Source: Flavobacterium gillisiae
GTDB taxonomy: Bacteria > Bacteroidota > Bacteroidia > Flavobacteriales > Flavobacteriaceae
Reading direction: 5' to 3'
Assembly (NCBI RefSeq): GCF_900107635.1
Contig: NZ_FNRD01000019.1
Span: forward strand, 1 to 48,538
DNA: 48,538 nt
The notes under the pieces are model-generated. The model was given only the letters and a program-made list of their open reading frames with translations. It had not been told where the DNA came from and searched no databases. The first letter of the stretch is position 1; the number at the start of each line of letters is the position of its first letter. Both the position numbers and the translations under genes were made by a program. Shown here one piece after another: positions 16,782-25,449 of this stretch.

Positions 16782-19175
16782 TTAAAATTTTCTAATCGCT
16801 CTCACGTAAAGCGGAGTTGTTTTAGTGTTACTTACGGCACCACCATTTACAAAACTTATACCATAAGCCATTGTGGAAGAATACTGATATGAGGACCAAT
16901 ATGAAGTACTTGTAAACCCACCTATGATTGACCTATTTAAATATAATTTTTGCAGTTCATAATAACTTGGCAAATACCAATCACTATATCCACCAGAAAC
17001 CAGATCACTACAAATGCGAGCTGCAATCCCCGATGTGGTACATCCACTTACAATAGCGGTAGTATTTGCTAAACCAGTTCCAATAGAAGAACTTGTTCCA
17101 GATATATTAGTGCCTGAACAGCCCCATTGAGCGCCCGTACTTTGGTTTGAAGTTGTTACAATAAGACCATGTGTTTGTCCTGAAACATAACCCGAATCTC
17201 CTGCTGCAAAAATATAGGCAATGATACCACCCTGGTAACTTTGACCTACAACTAAATTTTGTGGTGTTGTGAATGTTACTGTTGTTCCGTAAGCAGTTCC
17301 AGCACTATTCGTAGCATAAGCTCTAACATAGTAGGTTGTATTTGCTGTTAAACCAGTTAATGTACTTGAAAATGTATTGAAGCCAATGCCGGGCGGGGCT
17401 AATCCAATTTTTTTACTGTTCAAGACTGTTGGGCTTGAAGTTGTATTGCTCCAACAAACACCATATTCTGTAATAGTTTCTCCAACAGTAAGCGTAAAAC
17501 CGCCGCCACCAATAGCTGTTGTTTGAGTAATAGAAGACACGGAATTTGTAGTTATACCTGTAGGAACTGTAGCCGATGAGGTAGTAAAAGAGGTAGTGCT
17601 ACTATAAGCCGTTCCGACACTATTCGTAGCATAAGCTCTTACATAATAGGTTGTACTTGGGGGTAAACTAGTTAATGAACTTGAAAAAGAACCGGTTCCT
17701 GAACCATTATTTGTGCTACTATTTGAAATTGTAGGGCTTGAAGTTGTATTACTCCAACACACTCCACGAGATATAATTGTAGCTCCACCATCAGCATTTA
17801 TATTCCCACCACCAATAGCTGTTGTTTGGGTAATTGAAGACACGGGATTTGTAGTTATACCAGTCGGAACTGTAGCCGATGAGGTAGTAAAAGAGGTAGT
17901 GCTACTATAAGCCGTTCCGACACTATTCGTAGCATAAGCTCTTACATAATAGGTTGTACTTGGGGTTAAACCAGTTAATGAACTTGAAAAAGAACCGGTT
18001 CCTGAACCATTATTTGTGCTACTATTTGAAATTGTAGGGCTTGAAGTTGTATTACTCCAACACACTCCACGAGATGTAATTGTAGCTCCACCATCAGCAT
18101 TTATATTCCCACCACCAATAGCTGTTGTTTGGGTAATTGAAGACACGGAATTTGTAGTTATACCAGTCGGAACTGTAGCTGAAACAGTTGTAAAAGAGAA
18201 TGTATCTCCGTAGGCTGTACCGGCACTATTAGTTGCATAGGCTCTAACATAATAGGTAGTTCGAGGCGTTAAACTTGTAATTGAACTAGTGAATGCACCA
18301 ATACCTGTTCCATCGATTGTTTTTGGACTAGTAATTGTTGGGGATGTAGTTGTATTACTCCAGCAAACGCCACGTGAAGAAATAGTAGCTCCTCCGTCAT
18401 TATAAATATTCCCTCCTCCTATAGTTGTTGTTTGGGTAGTAAAAGATAAAGCCGTTGTTTTAACTCCAATAGGTACTGTAGCTGTAGTAGTGCGAAATGA
18501 TTTTACATCAGCATAAGCAGTTCCAATACTATTAGTTGCGTAGGCTCTAATATAATAGGTAGTATTAGGAGTTAATCCTATTAGTGAACTTGTGAAAGAA
18601 CCTATGCCTGTTCCATTATTTGTTTTAGGGTCTAGAGTTGTTGGACTCGTTACCGTACTACTATAACAAACTCCTCTGCTTATTACATTAGATGCGCCAC
18701 TATTTGTTATAGTTCCTCCTGTATTTCCCGAAGTAGCCGTAACTTGATTTGCATCGGTAGTTGAAGATAAAATAGGCACAGTTGCTGCTTGAGTGGTAAA
18801 TGCAATTTCATTACCATAAGCGGTTCCTAAGTTATTCGATGCATAGGCTCTTGCGTAATAGGTGGTGCTAGGAGATAAATTATTTAGAGCGCATGTAAAA
18901 GTACCTAAAGTTGCGGTGACGTCTGTTTTTTTTAATCCTGATGTATTTGGATTTTTACTAGTACCATAACAAATACCTCTCGCAGATAAGTTAGAACCAT
19001 TATCAGTTATTACGGTACCAGAAACTAGAGCTGTAGTTTGTAATATATTGGAAGATTCCAGCGTTTTAACTGCGTTTTGTGTTTTGCCGTATTCAAATTC
19101 ATCGGTACAACTATTAAAAGCACATGTACTAATAACTATTGCTATAATTGTCTTAAAATATTTTTTAATTTTCAT
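16782..19175 (-). CDS. Surface lipoprotein with six Fn3-like repeats and Lcl/DUF1566 domain
   Basis: The N-terminus is a lipoprotein signal (hydrophobic IIAIVISTCAFNSC, with the lipobox cysteine before TDEF). Six ~100-residue fibronectin-III-like repeats follow. Each contains ISRG(V/I)C(W/Y) and ends TTYYxRAYA(T/S)NxxGTAY, the standard pattern of these Bacteroidota repeats. The last ~150 residues form an Lcl/DUF1566 domain, with HGLIVTTSNQS, a GGYSDWYLPS motif, SYWSSYQ and the terminal VRAIRKF. Repeats 4 and 5 are nearly identical in DNA sequence. The likely role is cell-surface binding or adhesion. It follows the outer-membrane-like gene by 33 bp and may be co-transcribed with it. Confidence 0.85.
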   Translation of the reverse strand: MKIKKYFKTIIAIVISTCAFNSCTDEFEYGKTQNAVKTLESSNILQTTALVSGTVITDNGSNLSARGICYGTSKNPNTSGLKKTDVTATLGTFTCALNNLSPSTTYYARAYASNNLGTAYGNEIAFTTQAATVPILSSTTDANQVTATSGNTGGTITNSGASNVISRGVCYSSTVTSPTTLDPKTNNGTGIGSFTSSLIGLTPNTTYYIRAYATNSIGTAYADVKSFRTTTATVPIGVKTTALSFTTQTTTIGGGNIYNDGGATISSRGVCWSNTTTSPTITSPKTIDGTGIGAFTSSITSLTPRTTYYVRAYATNSAGTAYGDTFSFTTVSATVPTGITTNSVSSITQTTAIGGGNINADGGATITSRGVCWSNTTSSPTISNSSTNNGSGTGSFSSSLTGLTPSTTYYVRAYATNSVGTAYSSTTSFTTSSATVPTGITTNPVSSITQTTAIGGGNINADGGATIISRGVCWSNTTSSPTISNSSTNNGSGTGSFSSSLTSLPPSTTYYVRAYATNSVGTAYSSTTSFTTSSATVPTGITTNSVSSITQTTAIGGGGFTLTVGETITEYGVCWSNTTSSPTVLNSKKIGLAPPGIGFNTFSSTLTGLTANTTYYVRAYATNSAGTAYGTTVTFTTPQNLVVGQSYQGGIIAYIFAAGDSGYVSGQTHGLIVTTSNQSTGAQWGCSGTNISGTSSSIGTGLANTTAIVSGCTTSGIAARICSDLVSGGYSDWYLPSYYELQKLYLNRSIIGGFTSTSYWSSYQYSSTMAYGISFVNGGAVSNTKTTPLYVRAIRKF
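17538..18143. repeat. Two near-identical 303-bp units inside the lipoprotein gene
   Basis: The units 17538-17840 and 17841-18143 differ at only a few positions by eye, and each encodes one 101-residue Fn3-like repeat. The other repeats in the gene are much more diverged. This points to a recent in-frame duplication. Confidence 0.85.
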
Positions 19176-19208
19176 TATTAAAATGGTTTTTATTATTAAT
19201 GCGCTTTA

Positions 19209-20312
19209 TTATTTTCCTTTTAGATTGAACGATAAACCGAAAATGATTTCCGGTTTATAAAAACCTTTGTCTATATCCATAAAAGAGGCACCACCATTAA
19301 TGTTGATAATTTTGCTCAATCGTATCATTAAACCCGCAGAAGTAACAAGATAGCCTGCCTTATTTACCTCTGAGCGTCCAGAATAATCATTACGATCAAC
19401 AAAACTATACATACCGTATCCTGCTCCAAGATTAAAATATATATGTCTCGAAATTTTAAAATTAGGTCCTAAATCTATTTCGGTTTTGTTGGCTGTATTT
19501 ACTCCATTTAATATTTCTTCATCTGGAGTTAAGCTTGTTCTTAGTGCAATATGAAAACCCATAAATTTTCTTCCTCCGCCTTCATATAACAAACCATATT
19601 TAGCTATTTCACCACTTTGAAATCCCAAACTGGAAAATGGTCTTTTTCTTTTTGATTTTTTCTCAAGACTATCATAATACTTTCTTTCATTTTCATTTTG
19701 TATTTTTTGTTCTTTTTCTAGATTAACTCTATTGGTTTCTGCATTTATTTTGGCTAGTCTCGCTTTTTCGGCTTCAATAACTGCTACCGCTTTTCTGTTT
19801 TTTTCAGCTTCAGCATTTGCCGTTTCGAGTTTTATTCTTTCCGCTTCGGCTTTTATTTTGCGTTCCTGCTCTTGTTTTTCCTTCTCTAATTTTATCTTAG
19901 CCCGTTCTCTTTCTTCCGATTCTTTTAGAGCATTAAAAGTAACTTTATCTTTAGGGAAAGTATATAGTTCGTTTTTTACATTTTGAATATCATTATAATA
20001 TTCATTTTTACGGGTGCTATTATCTATTAAGTATTTTGCTGCCAGTTTTCGTGTCCCATCTAATAGAGCAAAGTCACTAAAAGGATTTATTTTGATGATT
20101 TCTGCCTTCGCCATTATTTCTATATATAATACTTTAGGAGGGACAGTTCGATATAGGGGTTTTGCTTCTAGTATTTTTGAAACAGCCACTTCATAATTCT
20201 CTTGTCTATATGCTTCTAAAGCTTCATTATACTTTATTTCATCATTTTTTTGCGCAAAGGATACCTGGTAGACTAGGAGAAACAATAAAGTGATTTGTAT
20301 TACTTTTTTCAT
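19209..20312 (-). CDS. Secreted TPR/coiled-coil protein with barrel-like C-terminus
   Basis: A signal peptide (ITLLFLLVYQVSFA) is followed by a short helical, TPR-like part (about 25-130). A long charged coiled coil rich in K/E/A comes next (about 130-220), then a C-terminal ~150 residues of glycine-rich alternating strands ending in EIIFGLSFNLKGK. The C-terminus resembles a small outer-membrane beta-barrel or beta-sandwich. The architecture suggests an envelope protein with a periplasmic coiled coil anchored at the outer membrane. It is 33 bp upstream of the Fn3/Lcl lipoprotein gene. The role is unknown. Confidence 0.75.
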   Translation of the reverse strand: MKKVIQITLLFLLVYQVSFAQKNDEIKYNEALEAYRQENYEVAVSKILEAKPLYRTVPPKVLYIEIMAKAEIIKINPFSDFALLDGTRKLAAKYLIDNSTRKNEYYNDIQNVKNELYTFPKDKVTFNALKESEERERAKIKLEKEKQEQERKIKAEAERIKLETANAEAEKNRKAVAVIEAEKARLAKINAETNRVNLEKEQKIQNENERKYYDSLEKKSKRKRPFSSLGFQSGEIAKYGLLYEGGGRKFMGFHIALRTSLTPDEEILNGVNTANKTEIDLGPNFKISRHIYFNLGAGYGMYSFVDRNDYSGRSEVNKAGYLVTSAGLMIRLSKIININGGASFMDIDKGFYKPEIIFGLSFNLKGK

Positions 20313-20540
20313 CTTTTTAAATTTGAATTTTTTTTAAATTGCTTAAGGCAGCAATTGCTGTATTTTTATTTTCAGGTTTGGTTGTAGTATTCTTTAATAT
20401 TTACTTGATTATCAAATCTTTTAGTAGTATTAGGTGCGACTATTTCTATATTCATTTTTCATTAAATTTTACCTCACTAATTATTTTTTAAAAAGGCCTT
20501 TCTAAATTGATTCTCTATTTTTTTATGATGTATCACTTGA

Positions 20541-21117
20541 CTAATCTTTTATGCAACGCACACACAAACCATTTGAACTTTCAGTTGTACCAGCTCCCGA
20601 ATTAGCACTCGATAAGTAACGACTAATAGGTGTAGAACCATCTAGTGAACTCGTCCACAGGTTAATACTTACTCCTTGATTATAGATAGAAGCGTCACTA
20701 TAGTAACGGTTACCTGCCATAACAAATTTATGTACAGAATTATAAGCAGTGACGGCATCTGTAATATGATAGGCAATAATTTCAGCCTCAAATTCTGAAT
20801 TGGAAGGAACGCGATAGCCAGCTGGACATGGATTGTTAGTTCCGTTTTCACCTTGCCATAAATTGTTGTTTCTAGTACTTCTCCAGTTGGTTCCTTGAAT
20901 AAATAATCCATGTTCTGGAGTATCAGTTATTGAAATTTTAGAAGTACTATCTTCGATAGGAGCGCCATACTCTCTTGAGCTCCAATCGATACTTGCATGA
21001 CCGTCATTGCGGCGTCCCCATTGCTATAAACCTCCATAGGCTTCATAGGCATCTACTGCAATAGCGGCTCGGCTAGCACCTAAATTTCTATCCATCCATC
21101 CATATTCTTCTAGTTAT
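20541..21117 (-). pseudogene. FISUMP-domain protein, 5'-truncated with in-frame stop
   Basis: Read on the minus strand, this stretch encodes a Fibrobacter-succinogenes-major-paralogous (FISUMP) domain: WMDRNLGASRAA, then QWGRRNDGH, DWRST-like NWRSTRNNNLWQG, NNPCPAGYRVPSNSE, AGNRYYS and the terminal GLCVRCIKD. The frame is broken by a TAG at 21024-21026, exactly where the family has Tyr in YQWGR. The part before WMDRNLG is missing and the frame runs straight into the next gene's stop at 21121. It is therefore a truncated, interrupted remnant of a surface or secreted protein. An ATG-initiated ORF at 20669-20911 is only a shadow in another frame. Confidence 0.85.
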
Positions 21118-21120
21118 TTT

Positions 21121-21969
21121 TTACTGTTTTTTGGCGGTTTTGTTTTCTTCTGGTTTGGACTTTTCCACTTTTATAACATCAGTTTTATTTACCTCTTTTT
21201 CAACTGTTTTACTATTTTCTGTTGTAGAAGTATTTATTGGCACTGCCGCTGTTTCTACTTCGCATGGGCCTAAATCATCAGCCGTATATAAATTAACATT
21301 AGATTTTATCTTCTTAATAATTTCAATTAAATAAGGGTAATCTTTGTAATGAGGATTGCTTTCTAATTTAGTATACACTTGTTTGAAGGTAGTACTTTGG
21401 TCAGGATTTGTTCTATACTGATCTAGCTGCTTTTTTAAGGCGCAAGAATTACCCTTGTAGTTACTTAAAAAAGCCTTAATGTTAGTTTTTTCTTTATGAA
21501 GTTTACTATCCTCTTCTAAAAGGGGTAAATTATCTATATTTTTAATTGCTTCAGTTACCTTTATTTCATCATGTTTTTGGTAAAAAAGGGTCTTTTTAAT
21601 TTGAAAAAGTGTTAGATAATTTACATTAAAATCTAGTGCTTTTCGCCCTAATTTTTTGTCTTCTTCACTAGTAGATTCATCTGCTAATATGCTGTTTAAA
21701 AGAATAGTTGAATTTTCAAATTTTTTAGTATTATCGTCATTTGCTAATTCAGTATCTTTAAAATAATTTGTATCTAAAACATATTTATTTTTAAAGAGCT
21801 CCCTGAGAAATGTTTCATTAGTTTCTTTTATGATTGTCTTAAGTTGAAGTATTTCTTTATTTTTAGAATTAATTTTAGTTATTAGATCTTCTTTGTTTAA
21901 TTTAGAATAGTCATCATTTTGAGCAAAACTTGAAAGGGATATCAATAGTAAAAGGATTAATTTCTTCAT
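21121..21969 (-). CDS. Secreted coiled-coil protein, last gene of the srf-like cluster
   Basis: The start at 21969 gives a good signal peptide (KKLILLLLISLSSFAQ); an upstream ATG at 22032 lies inside the neighbouring gene and would hide it. The mature ~260 residues are strongly helical and charged, with a KINSKNKEILQLK heptad-like segment near the N-terminus, and end in a Lys/Glu-rich low-complexity tail. No family is recognised. It is 16 bp downstream of the zinc-ribbon/RDD gene and is probably in the same transcript. A periplasmic structural or binding role is inference. Confidence 0.65.
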   Translation of the reverse strand: MKKLILLLLISLSSFAQNDDYSKLNKEDLITKINSKNKEILQLKTIIKETNETFLRELFKNKYVLDTNYFKDTELANDDNTKKFENSTILLNSILADESTSEEDKKLGRKALDFNVNYLTLFQIKKTLFYQKHDEIKVTEAIKNIDNLPLLEEDSKLHKEKTNIKAFLSNYKGNSCALKKQLDQYRTNPDQSTTFKQVYTKLESNPHYKDYPYLIEIIKKIKSNVNLYTADDLGPCEVETAAVPINTSTTENSKTVEKEVNKTDVIKVEKSKPEENKTAKKQ

Positions 21970-21985
21970 TTTTGTATAGTGTAGT

Positions 21986-22822
21986 TTAATTATTTTTATA
22001 TTCTTTAACTTCAATAACTTGTGTTCCAGCACCTAAGTCACTAAGTTTTCGTCCTTCTGGATTTGCAAAAACCATAATGATTTCTATTAGATAGCCCAAG
22101 TATGGAATTCCACAAATAATGCTAAAAAGTATATTTCTTCCTGTTGAATTCCATTTTGTACAAGGTTCATTAGTATTGATATTAATTACCATTAGGTCAA
22201 GAGCACTTTTCCCCCAACTTTGCCCTTGTCCCATTCCGTCTTTAACCAGTGCATACCAAAAGGGCAGTAAGAGTAAGAGTAGTCCAAAATTTAAGTTTCT
22301 TGCATTTACATCATAATAATCATTATTTACATAAGAAGCTATAGAACCAAAAAGGAAGAATAGTGAAGGTAAAAACAATAGGAATGCAAAAAATATATCC
22401 AATATATACGCCAAAAATCGTTTTCCTGTTGGAGCTTTGTTATAACTGTTGCTAGGTTTATTTTTGTAGACGGGTTGCTCTTGGAATATCTGTTTCACAG
22501 GCTCAATTATGGGAATTTGAGGAGTGGTTTTAAGTGGTGCTAATTTATTTTCTAACTCAATTTTCCCACCATCATTTGGACAAAATTTCGTTCCATTTGT
22601 ATATGCTTTTTTACAAACTACACATTTAGGGATTAGTTTATCTGGATGTACAAGCAGAGTTCCATCTTGAATACAAAATTTTATATCGGAGCTGAACACC
22701 TCATTGCATAAAGGGCATGTTGGGTTTTCAATTACTTCTTTTTGAAGATTGGAACCACATATTTTACAAAATTTTGTTTTTTCCGTAAAACTACTTGAAC
22801 AATTTGGACACTGATTATTCAT
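21986..22822 (-). CDS. Zinc-ribbon + RDD-family membrane protein
   Basis: The N-terminal ~90 residues hold three zinc-ribbon-like units with paired CxxC motifs (CPNC/CKIC, CPLC with a single Cys partner, CVVC). After a proline-rich linker comes an RDD-type membrane domain (about 135-278) starting with GKRFLAYILDIFFAFLL. It has the conserved W-G-K-S-A-L-D-L stretch and further membrane segments. RDD proteins are small membrane proteins of uncertain, possibly transport, function. It is 19 bp after the L,D-transpeptidase gene. The zinc ribbons resemble those of the SH3 protein in the same cluster, so the two may share a partner. Confidence 0.82.
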   Translation of the reverse strand: MNNQCPNCSSSFTEKTKFCKICGSNLQKEVIENPTCPLCNEVFSSDIKFCIQDGTLLVHPDKLIPKCVVCKKAYTNGTKFCPNDGGKIELENKLAPLKTTPQIPIIEPVKQIFQEQPVYKNKPSNSYNKAPTGKRFLAYILDIFFAFLLFLPSLFFLFGSIASYVNNDYYDVNARNLNFGLLLLLLPFWYALVKDGMGQGQSWGKSALDLMVININTNEPCTKWNSTGRNILFSIICGIPYLGYLIEIIMVFANPEGRKLSDLGAGTQVIEVKEYKNN

Positions 22823-22841
22823 ATACGTCTCTTTTTTGGGG

Positions 22842-23483
22842 TTATTTTTTTAGCACTAATTTATTACCAGCTACTAAGGTGTTATCCTTTATAACTACTG
22901 TTTTTTCTTTTTTTATTTCTTTGTCTGTGTTGTTAGATAAATTAGGATTGCTATTTATACTAACATCATCTATTCCGGGAGTTATTACAACAACAGCGTT
23001 CGTGTTGATGTTTTCTACTAATTGAGTTAAATCTTTATTGTTTAATCTAATGCAACCTTCTGAAGCTCTTTTTCCTAAAGAGGTGTTATCGTGAGTCCCA
23101 TGTATACCAATTCCTTTTTGACCTGGAACTAGTAATCTTATAAAATAAGGACCATAAGCTCCAGTTATTGTTCCTAATTCATCATCTTTAAAATCGTGCG
23201 TCCAAGTTGAAGCATCAACTACTTCTACAATAGTAAAAACTCCCTCGGGTGTTTTACAATCCCCAACTTTGGTTTTATCCCCAAAATTTTTGCCGGTTGC
23301 AACACTAAATTTATGAAGTAGTTCTCCTTTGTAATTATATTGAGAGAGTGTCATATCTGCTTTATTGATGATAATAAAGCTTGCATTTTTAACCGTTTTT
23401 AATTCTTTGTAATACCAAAAGGATACTCCTATCAACAATATCAAAGGGAAAACAATTAATAGTTTATTTAACTTTTTTACCAT
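22842..23483 (-). CDS. L,D-transpeptidase (YkuD fold), membrane anchored
   Basis: This enzyme class forms 3-3 cross-links in peptidoglycan or attaches proteins to it, through a catalytic cysteine. The YkuD signature is complete: HGTH at 128-131 and SEGCIRL at 141-147, with C144 catalytic and H128 and R146 in place. A single N-terminal membrane segment (about 8-25) anchors it with the enzyme in the periplasm. The C-terminal ~45 residues are a Lys/Asn-rich tail. Its start overlaps the end of the zinc-ribbon/SH3 gene by 7 bp. Placement inside the srf-like cluster suggests local cell-wall remodelling by this system. Confidence 0.9.
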   Translation of the reverse strand: MVKKLNKLLIVFPLILLIGVSFWYYKELKTVKNASFIIINKADMTLSQYNYKGELLHKFSVATGKNFGDKTKVGDCKTPEGVFTIVEVVDASTWTHDFKDDELGTITGAYGPYFIRLLVPGQKGIGIHGTHDNTSLGKRASEGCIRLNNKDLTQLVENINTNAVVVITPGIDDVSINSNPNLSNNTDKEIKKEKTVVIKDNTLVAGNKLVLKK

Positions 23484-24652
23484 GATGTATACATAGGGGT
23501 TAAGGATATATTTCCATAGCTATCATAATCATATTGAACATTAGCGATATAACCATTTGCTGGTGCAGCATCTTCTGCTTCAAGTTTTGGGCTTTCATTA
23601 TCATCGAAGCTAAATATTAGTATTTTTCGTTCGTTTGTTGTGTTATTTTTAATGATACAAGCAAAATCATTAAACTTTGAGCTTTGTTTTGATTTTTTAG
23701 AAAAATAAACGGTATTCGAATTATTTGTTTCTGCTTTTGCAAACAATTGCCAAACTTCTCTTGTGGTTACGGTACCATATACTTCTTTCTGCATTTCTAC
23801 ATCCATTTTTCCGATCAAATTATTATCCCTGAAGTAGTTTAATAATGCTTTCTTAAAACGTGTCTGGCTTACAGCAGTTCGAGTATCTACATCAGCTAAA
23901 ATGGCGTTTAACTCTTGAAAGTCCATTTTATTTAAAAGATATTTTGGAGAAGCATATCCTTCTTGTCCATCTAATTTACAATTTACCCAATCTACACCGT
24001 TATCATAAACAAGCACTTCTGAACCATAAGGAATGTTACCAATCATATTATAATCTCCACCTCCAGCAGGGCTGGAGCGCAGTGCTAATGAGTTGGCAAA
24101 ACTATACATGCGTGTCGCATTTTTATCTCTTAAATAATCTTTACCCCAAAAGAAATATCCTAAAACTAGCACAGCAATTACGCTAAAAATCCCAATGAAA
24201 ATAGGGGCTTTAGATCTACTGGATGCTTCCGGTTCCGTTTCAACATATCTATTTTGTTCGTATACCGGCTCTGGCACATATACGGGTTGTGATTGTGGTT
24301 CTGGTTTTAATTCTGAACCACATTCTTCACAAAAATTCGCTACTCCTTTTTCATTTGCAGCATTACAGTTAGTACAATACACAATGTTAGTTGTTGGTTT
24401 GGTATTTGCGCTAGTAGCTGTTGAATTTAAAATTTCTTCCCTAGATGTCTTTTCCTGTTGTTTCTTTTTTTCTACCTCGGCCCAATCTATCGTTTCTGTT
24501 ACGTCAATAATTTTAAATATTAACTGACTTTCTGGGATGCCTAAAGCTTTACCATATTCTACAATATCATTGTTTTCGGTTAACTTGACATTTCCATTTT
24601 TCTCTATAAGCCTTCTATGAATCAACTGGTTTAAACCTTCTACTGTTTCCAT
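23477..24652 (-). CDS. Zinc-ribbon, transmembrane, SH3-domain protein
   Basis: The domains in order are: a cytosolic N-terminal helical part (1-75); a zinc ribbon with CTNC and CEEC (about 113-135); one membrane segment (FIGIFSVIAVLVLGYFF); a bacterial SH3 domain starting SLALRSSP with the GSEVLVY and GYASPKYLL strands; and a C-terminal beta-rich domain of ~130 residues. Bacterial SH3 domains typically bind peptidoglycan or peptides, so this protein links a cytosolic zinc-binding part with a periplasmic binding part. Its end overlaps the L,D-transpeptidase start. A 118-bp gap separates it from the gene before, which may hold an internal promoter, though none was recognised. Confidence 0.82.
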   Translation of the reverse strand: METVEGLNQLIHRRLIEKNGNVKLTENNDIVEYGKALGIPESQLIFKIIDVTETIDWAEVEKKKQQEKTSREEILNSTATSANTKPTTNIVYCTNCNAANEKGVANFCEECGSELKPEPQSQPVYVPEPVYEQNRYVETEPEASSRSKAPIFIGIFSVIAVLVLGYFFWGKDYLRDKNATRMYSFANSLALRSSPAGGGDYNMIGNIPYGSEVLVYDNGVDWVNCKLDGQEGYASPKYLLNKMDFQELNAILADVDTRTAVSQTRFKKALLNYFRDNNLIGKMDVEMQKEVYGTVTTREVWQLFAKAETNNSNTVYFSKKSKQSSKFNDFACIIKNNTTNERKILIFSFDDNESPKLEAEDAAPANGYIANVQYDYDSYGNISLTPMYTSW

Positions 24653-24770
24653 ATTTTAAGTATCGTTTATTGTGGATGTATTTAATTATCTTACTTTTTT
24701 GGTTTTATTTCGAAATCATAAAATCTTCATCTTCTCTTCTATTCATTCAACTATTATACGTTTCGAAAAA

Positions 24771-25445
24771 TTATTCAGAAGTATAAAATTGAGTATTAAA
24801 GCGTTCCAATTTAGCAGTTAACTCGGTTCTTATTTTGCTGAATTTTGCCTTATTTTTATATTCAGGTTTTAGATTTGGCATTTGTTGCACTTCAGTTTTG
24901 AGAACCTTATAGGTAGCCTCATCGTAATTAGTAATCCCTGGTCTTATGAAATTATTTACTTTTGTGGGCAACGATAAAGAATAATATTGATACCATTTAA
25001 TTTGATTTCTATAATTGTCAATTTTTACATTTTTTGCACTGATTCTTTCTAGCTGAGCTAACCAGTTTAAAACATCAGTACTTGAATTCGCGTTAGTACC
25101 TGCTAAGAAAAATCCACATTGATTGTAAACTAAACCACTATAAACAGAGGTTAGATTGGTAATTAAATTCGTTTTAGCCGAACTATTAATTAATCCTTGT
25201 TGATAGGAAGCATCAATTTCTGTAGCGAGTGTGCTATAGCTGGTAGGATTAAAATTTTGTTGCTTTAAGTTAGCTATCTTTTTCTCAAGAATTGGAAAAG
25301 TAGTTGATGGTGGTTCGTTCACTATTTCAATATCTTCAACGTCATCATATTCGATATACATTACCGCTCCAATTAGCAAAATTCCAATCAATATGGTTCC
25401 TGCTAAAAAGACGATGCTTCTGTTTTTTTCTGTTATTTTTATCAT
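24771..25445 (-). CDS. Hypothetical single-pass membrane protein
   Basis: One N-terminal membrane segment (SIVFLAGTILIGILLIGAVM, about residues 9-30) is followed by a ~195-residue helical periplasmic domain rich in Asn/Tyr/Lys. No family is recognised. Its gene begins 4 bp after the preceding membrane-protein gene ends, which fits tight coupling and a shared complex. Confidence 0.68.
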   Translation of the reverse strand: MIKITEKNRSIVFLAGTILIGILLIGAVMYIEYDDVEDIEIVNEPPSTTFPILEKKIANLKQQNFNPTSYSTLATEIDASYQQGLINSSAKTNLITNLTSVYSGLVYNQCGFFLAGTNANSSTDVLNWLAQLERISAKNVKIDNYRNQIKWYQYYSLSLPTKVNNFIRPGITNYDEATYKVLKTEVQQMPNLKPEYKNKAKFSKIRTELTAKLERFNTQFYTSE

Positions 25446-25449
25446 GAAA

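Noticed and set aside
17280..18900. Possible CRISPR-like or satellite repeat array
   Set aside because: The repeats are ~300 bp, in frame, and encode Fn3-like protein domains.
20669..20911. Minus-strand ORF of 80 codons
   Set aside because: It lies in another frame over the FISUMP pseudogene, whose own frame gives clear family motifs.
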